Source of the DNA: an uncultured Cytophagales bacterium
GTDB taxonomy: Bacteria; Bacteroidota; Bacteroidia; Cytophagales; Amoebophilaceae
DNA length: 5,947 bases
Direction: 5' to 3'
NCBI GenBank assembly: GCA_905479855.1
Contig: CAJQOF010000073.1
Location: 1 to 5,947, forward strand
Shown: piece after piece, positions 1 through 5,571 of the stretch
How positions within the stretch are numbered: the first letter of the stretch is position 1
Layout: every line of letters starts with the position of its first letter
Program-made: the position numbers and the translations under genes
The notes under the pieces: generated by a model
Seen by the model: the letters and a program-made list of their open reading frames with translations, nothing else
Databases searched by the model: none
Told to the model about the DNA's origin: nothing

Positions 1-945
1 TTTCACTGTTATCCCAAGTTGGGTTTTGCATTCAACTACGGCAGAGTTAGCAACAAAGGAACGTTACTAGGGTTTTTGACTTATTTGGAACCGCACCACA
101 ATTACCTAGCCAAGTGGGAAGTTGTGCCTAAACTGGGAATAGGCCTTGTTTATGCAAGCATTCCCTGCACTAACTTGAAAAAACCAGATGCTGATGACCC
201 TAATGCGCCTGATTGGGAAGAACGCTATAAGGACACACCTTTTCGGCAGGGATTGCATCTAGATCTATTGTTTGCCTTGGCTGTAAACATTAACCTCAAC
301 GAGCGTTGGCAGCTTAGCCCCAATATAGGATTCAACTATATGCCTCCACTGACTGAAAAGGAAGATCACCAGAAGATGTGGGATATGCACTTCAAAATGG
401 TTACCGCTGGCCTAATCCTTGGCTATACCCCCAATCCTTGTTTGATGCACTATCCAGATAGCATGATGCTCAACAACAAGATGAACCGTATCGATATCGC
501 CCCTTTTGCTTCGCTCAAAAAGTTTGAACCCAAGGATGGGAGTGAGGGGGAATACTATCATATTTGGGGGGTGTCTGCCCAATGGAGTATCAAGGTATGC
601 AACCTGCATGCGCTAACGGTTGGTAGTGAAGTCTTTTATGATGGCGCCACGGATGAGTTGCTTAAGGACCAGCCTGGGCGTTCTCCCTGGAAAATGGGCA
701 TCTTGGTTGGGCACGAATTTAGGTGGGGGAAAATTATGTTTGGCCAGCAAGTAGGTGGCTATGTCATGAATCATCATATGCCGATATCGGAAGACTTTTA
801 CGCCTATGCACGGTTGGGCTTGGACTACAGGATCACAGACTTTTTCTTTATCGGTACCAGCTTAAAGACGCGTGTTCTTGCTGACAAAGATAAATTTGCC
901 GTAGTAACAGACTTTGTAGACGTCCGAATCGGCTATTCATTTTAG
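1..945 (+). CDS. Acyloxyacyl hydrolase (PagL-like) outer-membrane protein, 5' end cut off by the window
   Basis: The frame is open from base 1, giving 314 visible residues to the TAG at 943-945. The true start, and presumably a signal peptide, lie upstream; the TTG at base 19 is inside the gene because FHCYPK precedes it in frame and fits the family. Family landmarks seen: YPKLGF-x-NYG at the visible N-terminus, alternating aromatic strands, EVFYDGA (about 628-648), GHEFRWGKIMFGQQ in the third quarter, and a last strand ending in Phe (RIGYSF), the usual signal for barrel insertion. Family members are outer-membrane barrels that trim acyl chains from lipid A. Oddity: where the family has His-x-Ser (HFSNG type), this protein reads Tyr-Met-Pro (337-345), so it may be catalytically dead. 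The assignment to this family is from recalled patterns, mainly the C-terminal half; a different Bacteroidota barrel protein is the alternative. The Rpn gene follows 41 bp downstream on the same strand. Confidence 0.68.
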   Translation, partial: FHCYPKLGFAFNYGRVSNKGTLLGFLTYLEPHHNYLAKWEVVPKLGIGLVYASIPCTNLKKPDADDPNAPDWEERYKDTPFRQGLHLDLLFALAVNINLNERWQLSPNIGFNYMPPLTEKEDHQKMWDMHFKMVTAGLILGYTPNPCLMHYPDSMMLNNKMNRIDIAPFASLKKFEPKDGSEGEYYHIWGVSAQWSIKVCNLHALTVGSEVFYDGATDELLKDQPGRSPWKMGILVGHEFRWGKIMFGQQVGGYVMNHHMPISEDFYAYARLGLDYRITDFFFIGTSLKTRVLADKDKFAVVTDFVDVRIGYSF

Positions 946-986
946 CGTATGGATGGTTGAAAAGCGTATAGCTCCAGGGATTGGTG

Positions 987-1226
987 ATGAAAAAAAGAGA
1001 CCAGCCACATGATCGTTACTTCCGTTATATGATGGAGGATGTTGATGTGGCTAAAAGCTTTTGTCTGGCTTATGCAAACCCAAAGGTGAAAGCGAAAATC
1101 GTTTGGGAAACATTTGAGCTCTATGACACCTCGCTGGTTGGGCCCAACAGCCAACAGCTGTATGCAGACGTGGTTTACAGGGCACTGACAATAACGGGTG
1201 AAGAAAGTTTTATCGTCCTCAACCAC
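987..1226 (+). repeat. Direct repeat, copy 1 (5' 240 bp of the intact Rpn gene)
   Basis: This matches 1953-2192 without gaps. I count 10 mismatches in 240 bp (about 96% identity), of which 5 change 4 residues (K2R, L27G, S55N, Q56K). Sequence upstream of the ATG is unlike that before copy 2, so the shared block starts essentially at the start codon (a 1-2 bp extension at most). Confidence 0.93.
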
Positions 1227-1877
1227 GAAAGAAATCCGGATAGGCTGCTCCCTATTAGACGGATAGAGTACAAACTGGGCATCCTCAAAAAGGTGCTTAA
1301 GCAAAAGAAGGAGCCTGCATTCATTTACTTTTTGACGTGGTACAATGGCAAGAGGGTGCCTTATCCCTATGCCAAAAGTTTTGGCGAATACTTTAGGATG
1401 CCCGCGTTGGCGAAGGAAATCTTTTGGGAGGACGAGATTGTCGTTGCCAAGGAGATCAAGGATGAAGTTATCATGCAGCATGAGGCAAGTAGTATTTTTG
1501 AGCTCTTCATGAAGTTGGTTGATGAGGATATGCTGGCGTGGATTACGGCCCATCCTGAGATTGCCAGGGAGATGCCCACCAATAAGTATATAGACCGATC
1601 TTTGGAGTATATGGTGGATGTGGGCTGCCACAAACTGGAAGAATTATTAGAGGCATTGGAAAACGTGGCACCAAAACTAAAAGAGCATATGTTAACAACA
1701 GCACAACAAATACGGCACCAAGGAATGCAACAAGGAATGCAACAAGGAATGCAGCAGGAGAGGGTTCTTATCGCTGAGGGGATGCTCCGAAAAGAATATC
1801 CTATAGACTCAGTGAGCGATGTAACCGGCTTGGGGAGCGTAGAGCTTTCTTCGTTGAAAAAAAAGATGGGCATGTAG
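987..1877 (+). CDS. Rpn-family recombination-promoting nuclease / YhgA-like PD-(D/E)XK protein
   Basis: The gene encodes 296 residues from ATG 987; upstream in-frame TTG 981 and GTG 984 are less likely because homology with the second copy begins at this ATG. Characterised Rpn proteins are metal-dependent DNA nucleases that promote RecA-independent recombination, and some act in phage defence. Landmarks: PHDRYFRYMMEDVDVAKSF (7-25), Asp61 in ADVVY, NPDRLLPIRRIEYKLGILKK (83-102), a TWYNGKRVPYPYAKSF block (117-132), and DEVIMQHEA (159-167), matching the family's D-E-I-x-Q-H-R motif. A C-terminal helical region with three QGMQ repeats (245-256) and IAEGMLRKEYPIDSVSDVTGL follows, typical of the family tail. 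Oddity: the family's Glu-His-Gln motif reads Asn79-His80-Glu81. Tandem stop codons TAG TAA end the gene. It lies 41 bp after the outer-membrane gene and 75 bp before a truncated duplicate. No clear ribosome binding site is seen. The family call is firm; activity is uncertain. Confidence 0.88.
   Translation: MKKRDQPHDRYFRYMMEDVDVAKSFCLAYANPKVKAKIVWETFELYDTSLVGPNSQQLYADVVYRALTITGEESFIVLNHERNPDRLLPIRRIEYKLGILKKVLKQKKEPAFIYFLTWYNGKRVPYPYAKSFGEYFRMPALAKEIFWEDEIVVAKEIKDEVIMQHEASSIFELFMKLVDEDMLAWITAHPEIAREMPTNKYIDRSLEYMVDVGCHKLEELLEALENVAPKLKEHMLTTAQQIRHQGMQQGMQQGMQQERVLIAEGMLRKEYPIDSVSDVTGLGSVELSSLKKKMGM
1719..1754 (+). repeat. 12-bp tandem repeat, 3 units, encoding QGMQ in the Rpn tail
   Basis: Three head-to-tail units of CAAGGAATGCAA lie here; the third ends in CAG instead of CAA. 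The unit is a multiple of three, so gain or loss of units keeps the frame and only changes the length of the C-terminal helix. Known Rpn proteins carry four-residue repeats of variable number in the C-terminal dimerisation helix, so this is probably a length-variable site. Confidence 0.9.
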
Positions 1878-1952
1878 TAAAAGGTACTTTGGTTGCAGAA
1901 GGCACAGCTGCTTTGTGGAACTGTAACAGCACCAAGGAGCGCAGCATGGGTT

Positions 1953-2192
1953 ATGAGAAAAAGAGACCAACCACATGATCGTTACTTCCGCTATATGATG
2001 GAGGATGTTGATGTGGCTAAAAGCTTTTGTGGGGCTTATGCAAACCCAAAGGTGAAAGCGAAAATCGTTTGGGAAACATTTGAGCTCTATGACACCTCGC
2101 TGGTTGGGCCCAACAACAAACAGCTGTATGCAGACGTGGTTTACAGGGCACTGACAATAACGGGTGAAGAAAGTTTTATTGTCCTTAATCAC
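1953..2192 (+). repeat. Direct repeat, copy 2 (partner of 987-1226)
   Basis: This is the second copy of the 240-bp block. Its right edge (2192) is sharp: copy 1 continues with GAAAGAAAT while this copy continues with TCAACTGACG. No target-site duplication or inverted terminal repeat was seen at either edge. Confidence 0.93.
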
Positions 2193-2246
2193 TCAACTGA
2201 CGTTCCCTTTAGTGCCGCTGGCAGATGCCTTTGTAGGGGCAGTTAA
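1953..2246 (+). pseudogene. Truncated second Rpn copy (N-terminal 80 codons only)
   Basis: From ATG 1953 the frame repeats the first 80 residues of the intact Rpn gene upstream, ending at LNH (2192). Homology then stops and the frame runs through 16 bp of unrelated sequence into the antisense of the AddB-like nuclease's 3' end, stopping at TAA 2244-2246. The copy keeps Asp61 and Asn79-His80 but lacks most of the nuclease core and the whole C-terminal helical tail, so it should not be an active nuclease. An in-frame ATG at 1893 exists, but its extra 20 residues match nothing in copy 1. AAGGAG at 1934-1939 is 13 bases before ATG 1953, a loose fit for a ribosome binding site. The frame of the surviving part is intact with only four residue changes, which suggests a fairly recent duplication followed by truncation. 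Confidence 0.88.
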
Positions 2247-5151
2247 CACAGCGCGTTTCGTCAGTTGTTTGCACAAAGGGCAGCGCAGGGTCCAGTAGTG
2301 TGGTAAGCACTTCGCGCAGCCCCTCTTCCCACGCATCTTGGTAAATAATTATCTGCTCCAGCGGAGCGTAAGTGCGCCCGCCAGGTTGTTGCAGCAAAAA
2401 ATAAGGGGTAAAGTTGGCCTCAAATATTTGGCGCGTATTCAGGAGCCCTGGCATAACCTTTACCCTTTCTGAGGCAAGATCTTGGCGCGTTATATCGGCA
2501 GGTAGCCCCTGCTGCTGGAATAGCCAGCTATAGAATAGGGTTTGAAAGGCTGCCTTATTGCGCTGCGTAGCTGTGCTATCAAACAATGCTTCAACGCTTT
2601 TAAACCTTGTGTTATCAAGCCCAGTCTTGTAGTCCAGCACGCGAAAGACCCCATTTTTACAGTCCACCCGATCAATAATCCCCCGCAAGCGCACGCTTAT
2701 TGCTGCGTCCAGGGCAAAATCCAGCTGTAGCGGCACCTGGCGGCCCATCTCTAGGCCAATGAGTGAAAAAGGCGCGTAGGCTTCATCTAGCGTCAAAAGC
2801 TGGGTTACCAGCTTGACCATCACCGCTTGCGCAATGGTATCATCTCCCTTCCACTCCACCAGCGTAGGTTCCCCTTGGTGAAGGGCACGCGCAAAAGCAT
2901 CCTGCACCGTAGAGAGGGCTAATGGCTTCAATGCTGTTATCTCTTCCTTCTGCAACAATTGCCCCCCTTTTTGCTGCATCAGCGGTGCGTAGATCTTTTC
3001 CATTACCTCGTGCAGTAGATTGCCAAAGACCAAGGCGTGGGTGGATTCTTGGGGGGCATCTGGCGCTTTTAGTTTTGCGAGGTACTGGAAGTAAAAACGA
3101 AGACTGCAGTCTAGGTAGGTATTGAGTGCAGATGGAGAGAGGGCGTGTGCGGTGCCATCGGGTTGTGGTAGGCACTTTCTTAGTTTTTGCAACACTTGGC
3201 CCACTTTGGGGATGACAATAGGCTGGGTTGTGCTCAGGTGAATGGGTTGCGCAAGCGTCTGCGTTTTTATTGTTAGTGGAGATGCGTACAAGAGCTGCAG
3301 CAGATAGCGACTCATCTCGTCCTGCTTACCCCCTGCGCTTTGTGTGCTATAGGTAATATAAACCTTCTTTGCCCGCTGCAGCAGTCGGTAGAAATGATAG
3401 CCATACACTGCACCCTGATGCTCCTCAGCTATAGGCAGCCCATGCCCCTTGCGCAGGTTGTACGGGATAAAAGAGGCAGCACTACTTTTTGGTGGGAACT
3501 TCCCCTCGTTCATACCCACAATAAAGACGTTGTCAAAGTCCAGATTCTGCGCATCCGCTATAGCGAGCATCTGCACGCCATCTGTTGCCGTGTAGCCTAG
3601 AGAGAGCTTTACCGGCTGTAGTAGTTGCCGGAGTAGCTGAGCAAACGATTCGTTGAGGCAGGGGGCCGGTGTGAGCACCCGCTGCATGGGCGTTAGCTGC
3701 TCCACCAACCGCCGCAGGGCATTGCTTTCTAGTGCGCTTATAGGCCTCTCTATTTCTCCTACGGGGTTTTGTATCTGGTGCAAGCACGCAACCAGGTAGG
3801 GAAGAATAGGGTCTTTGGGCCCCAACGCTTTAAAGAGCGTAGCATACAAAGCATTTCCCCCCACTAATGCTTCTTCAGCGAGGTAGACAGCCTTAGTTTT
3901 CTGGATATTTTTGCGGGAAGCTTGCACTAGCAGCGGATTGTAGGCCAGCACGTGTGGGTGGTTAAGGATAGCGCATACTTGTGCAGTAGGCCAGTAGCCT
4001 GGTGGGGATTTTCTTTGTAGGCCAACCAGTTGCAAGGCCAATAACTGCTCTAGTAACTGATAGGCCACTGTTGCTGTAAGTGGATAGCCGAGGCTACAAG
4101 CTATTTGGTCTGCAGCAAAGGGCAGCGCATGCAGGAGGGGTAGGAGGAGGGCCTTATTGGCAACGATGATGGCCGTTTTGCTAAGGGAAAAACCTGCCCC
4201 CTCTTCTTCCATAAGCGTTTGCAACTGACTGCAGACCACCTCGGCTTGCCCCACGCTGGAGGCGACGGAAGTGAGCGAAATTACTGGGTTGGCTGCAGTA
4301 AGCCGTTTGGGCGCAGGTTGCACAAAACTGGCCCGGAAGTGGGGTTGCGCTTGGTGGCCCCTTAGGTAAATGCCCGCCTCTTGCTGGCTATCCTCCATAT
4401 AGTAGTCATCTACATCCCAGTAGCATTGTGTGGGTAAGTTTTTCTGGTACCAAACCAATACGCTTTCTTCTACAGCCGTTAGCGCATTGAAGCCGGCAAA
4501 AACCCACTGGCCGCTTTGGGGTGGTGCGGTACCTTGCACCAAGCCCTCATACGCTGCTCGGTAGCATAACCCTTGGTAGCCGATGCCTTGCTCCCGCAGT
4601 AGTTGTGTGAAGCGTTGGTAGACCTGGGGCAATAATCTCCAAAGCTGCAGAAAGTCCACTTGCGCTGCGGATTGGCCTTGGCCAAAGTGGCTCCAGAAAG
4701 CATGGATGGCCTCCCGCTGCGGCGCCGTGAAGGCCTTATGGGATAAAGTAAGCGGCCCACCACCGCTCAGCTCCGAAAAAAGGCGATTAGCATCCACCAA
4801 GTAGCTGTCGAGGCAGCTAAAATCTTGCAGCAGCTGACTCCCCCAAGGGTGGAACCGCTCAAAAGGCTCCTGGCTAGGTTGCAGCGTTTGAAAGGTTTGG
4901 TAGAGCAGCTTTGTCAGCACCAAAGGCTGCGCTTGCTTCAGTGGGCTCAGCTGGAGCATAAGGGAGTGCATGTTCAGCACATTGGGGGACCAGGTGGGCT
5001 GGGAGAGCTGCCGCGCCAAGCAGCGCTTAAACATACTCCCGGCCCGCCAGGTGGGGAAAACCACGGTGAGGGTAGGCAGGTGGCCGCCATGCTGGGTGTG
5101 TAGCGCGGCGGCAAGCGCTTCTAGGAAGGTGGGTTGTGGGGGGGTAAGCAT
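2209..5151 (-). CDS. AddB-like PD-(D/E)XK nuclease with iron-sulfur cluster (Bacteroidota type)
   Basis: The protein has 980 residues, near the length I recall for this family, starting at ATG 5149-5151 and ending in TAA 2209-2211. In AddAB-type complexes such subunits process double-strand-break ends with an AddA/RecB-like helicase. Helicase-like part: VVFPTWRAG (30-38) replaces a Walker A (no GKT/GKS), so ATP hydrolysis here is unlikely; VFIVGMNEGKFP (542-553) and LQRAKKVYITYS (591-602) resemble late superfamily-1 motifs. Nuclease part: His714 in NLLHEVMEK, GIIDRVD (824-830), VLDYKTG (838-844, D840 and K842 catalytic) and a Q-x3-Y motif (Q870, Y874). Cys682 with Cys968, Cys971 and Cys977 forms the expected 4Fe-4S staple. 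All key nuclease residues are present, so it should be active. The N-terminus TFLEALAAAL fits the family start. No helicase partner lies in the window. The gene converges with the truncated Rpn copy, whose frame overlaps its last 38 bp antisense. Confidence 0.92.
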   Translation of the reverse strand: MLTPPQPTFLEALAAALHTQHGGHLPTLTVVFPTWRAGSMFKRCLARQLSQPTWSPNVLNMHSLMLQLSPLKQAQPLVLTKLLYQTFQTLQPSQEPFERFHPWGSQLLQDFSCLDSYLVDANRLFSELSGGGPLTLSHKAFTAPQREAIHAFWSHFGQGQSAAQVDFLQLWRLLPQVYQRFTQLLREQGIGYQGLCYRAAYEGLVQGTAPPQSGQWVFAGFNALTAVEESVLVWYQKNLPTQCYWDVDDYYMEDSQQEAGIYLRGHQAQPHFRASFVQPAPKRLTAANPVISLTSVASSVGQAEVVCSQLQTLMEEEGAGFSLSKTAIIVANKALLLPLLHALPFAADQIACSLGYPLTATVAYQLLEQLLALQLVGLQRKSPPGYWPTAQVCAILNHPHVLAYNPLLVQASRKNIQKTKAVYLAEEALVGGNALYATLFKALGPKDPILPYLVACLHQIQNPVGEIERPISALESNALRRLVEQLTPMQRVLTPAPCLNESFAQLLRQLLQPVKLSLGYTATDGVQMLAIADAQNLDFDNVFIVGMNEGKFPPKSSAASFIPYNLRKGHGLPIAEEHQGAVYGYHFYRLLQRAKKVYITYSTQSAGGKQDEMSRYLLQLLYASPLTIKTQTLAQPIHLSTTQPIVIPKVGQVLQKLRKCLPQPDGTAHALSPSALNTYLDCSLRFYFQYLAKLKAPDAPQESTHALVFGNLLHEVMEKIYAPLMQQKGGQLLQKEEITALKPLALSTVQDAFARALHQGEPTLVEWKGDDTIAQAVMVKLVTQLLTLDEAYAPFSLIGLEMGRQVPLQLDFALDAAISVRLRGIIDRVDCKNGVFRVLDYKTGLDNTRFKSVEALFDSTATQRNKAAFQTLFYSWLFQQQGLPADITRQDLASERVKVMPGLLNTRQIFEANFTPYFLLQQPGGRTYAPLEQIIIYQDAWEEGLREVLTTLLDPALPFVQTTDETRCVNCPYKGICQRH

Positions 5152-5162
5152 TATGGATGGCG

Positions 5163-5170
5163 CAAATTTA
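5163..5170 (-). promoter_or_regulatory. Candidate Bacteroidota -7 element (TAAATTTG) of the AddB-like gene
   Basis: On the minus strand TAAATTTG matches the Bacteroidota primary-sigma -7 consensus TAnnTTTG exactly and ends 11 bases before the nuclease ATG. A start site about 7 bases downstream would leave a leader of only a few bases. No TTTG -33 element is seen at the usual spacing, so this remains a candidate. The element is repeated 100 bp upstream in the duplicated unit. Confidence 0.4.
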
Positions 5171-5212
5171 GTTGATACATGTAAGTGCGTAGCTTGCTGT
5201 AGTATTTTATTG

Positions 5213-5235
5213 GTGCGTAGCTACAAGCTACGCAC
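5213..5235. repeat. Perfect palindrome, 10-bp arms, 3-base loop
   Basis: The arms are GTGCGTAGCT (5213-5222) and AGCTACGCAC (5226-5235) around loop ACA. No T-run follows on either strand, so it does not look like an intrinsic terminator. It lies between the two candidate promoters of the nuclease gene and overlaps the end of the 7-codon leader ORF. Confidence 0.9.
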
Positions 5236-5262
5236 AGCGAGGGGTAAGCATTATGAATGGCG

Positions 5263-5270
5263 CAAATTTA
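5263..5270 (-). promoter_or_regulatory. Second copy of the candidate -7 element (TAAATTTG)
   Basis: This is an identical octamer at the same place in the upstream duplicate unit. If active it would make a transcript about 100 nt longer than that from the proximal copy, carrying the 7-codon leader ORF (5228-5251) and the hairpin at 5213-5235. No -33 TTTG was found here either. Confidence 0.33.
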
Positions 5271-5284
5271 GTTGATACATTGCT

Positions 5285-5307
5285 GTGCGTAGCTTGCAGC
5301 TACGCAC
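5285..5307. repeat. Perfect palindrome, same arms, loop TGC
   Basis: This has the same 10-bp arms as 5213-5235 around loop TGC. Its right side continues CTTACAT, the complement of the ATGTAAG flanking the half-site at 5185-5194 in unit A. A longer ancestral palindrome with 16-bp arms is therefore likely. Confidence 0.88.
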
Positions 5308-5339
5308 TTACATATTCCGCTTGCTGTAGTAATTTATTG

Positions 5340-5362
5340 GTGCGTAGCTACAAGCTACGTAC
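5340..5362. repeat. Palindrome, same family, one mismatch
   Basis: The arms are GTGCGTAGCT (5340-5349) and AGCTACGTAC (5353-5362) with loop ACA. One position would form a G-T wobble. This is the unit B counterpart of 5213-5235. Confidence 0.85.
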
Positions 5363-5364
5363 AG

Positions 5365-5500
5365 TCGGCTCAGCAATATTGGGCCCGTATGGCGAAAGGT
5401 AAGGTATATAAAAGGATTATTATCATCTTGAGGTTTGTCCTGAACCCTGTCCTGGACGAAGTGAAGGAGTTTGAAGGAGCTCGCGCAACGGGTTGTGAGT
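5365..5500. other. Intergenic stretch without a recognisable gene
   Basis: No coding frame, RNA gene or convincing promoter is seen. It contains GTCCTG twice (5437-5442 and 5449-5454) and a short tandem TGAAGGAG (5462-5469 and 5472-5479). The segment CCTGGACGAAGTGAAGGAG resembles short dispersed intergenic repeats I recall from bacterial genomes; this resemblance is unverified. Confidence 0.5.
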
Positions 5501-5521
5501 TCCGTAGTTGAAAACTACGGA
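5501..5521. repeat. Related palindrome, 9-bp arms, loop GAA
   Basis: The arms TCCGTAGTT and AACTACGGA share the CGTAG/CTACG core and 3-base loop of the other palindromes. It is followed by ACAGCGGGGTAATCA, close to ACAGCGAGGGGTAAGCA after 5213-5235. It sits 50 bp after the stop of the right-edge gene. With no T-run it is at best a weak transcription barrier. Confidence 0.82.
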
Positions 5522-5571
5522 CAGCGGGGTAATCACGCGTATTTCAGAGGGCATGAGCGCATAGCCGAAAC

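Larger units (their letters stand above)
5141..5237. repeat. Tandem duplication unit A, including the nuclease start codon and promoter region
   Basis: Unit A begins inside codon 4 of the AddB-like gene and covers its ATG, the candidate -7 box and a hairpin. Its first 40 bp match unit B (5241 onward) with one mismatch (5156 versus 5256). After GCTTGC it lacks 27 bp present in unit B, then matches again through the second hairpin, with a few mismatches. Confidence 0.9.
5241..5364. repeat. Tandem duplication unit B, upstream copy with a duplicated start codon
   Basis: This is 27 bp longer than unit A. The extra stretch lies between two GCTTGC direct repeats (5292-5297 and 5319-5324), so unit A looks like a slippage deletion of it. 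The copied start codon at 5249-5251 opens a 7-codon frame on the minus strand (MLTPRCA, stop TAG at 5228-5230) before it would reach the real gene. Confidence 0.9.

Noticed and set aside
1885..1891. TACTTTG as a -7 box for the truncated Rpn copy
   Set aside because: It is one base short of TAnnTTTG spacing and has no -33 TTTG.
942..2192. Long minus-strand frames (942-1631, 1367-1873, 1809-2192) opposite the Rpn copies
   Set aside because: They are antisense to a clearly recognised Rpn gene and its duplicate. Their proteins match nothing I know, and the similarity between two of them follows from the duplication of the sense sequence.
987..2192. A composite transposon or insertion sequence bounded by the two Rpn copies
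   Set aside because: No terminal inverted repeats or target duplications were found. The Rpn family's 'putative transposase' label does not by itself imply a mobile element.
2840..5275. Several frames of 60-110 codons inside or opposite the AddB-like gene, including 4825-5103 and 4970-5275 on the plus strand
   Set aside because: They overlap a full-length gene with all family motifs, and their Arg/Pro/Ala-rich translations are typical shadows of a G+C-richer gene.
5185..5362. CRISPR-like spacing of repeated palindromes
   Set aside because: The spacing is irregular and repeats arise from one tandem duplication plus internal deletion. Spacers are not unique, and no cas gene is present.
5501..5521. 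Intrinsic terminator for the right-edge gene
   Set aside because: The hairpin is well placed but no T-run follows on the minus strand, so it is recorded as a repeat only.
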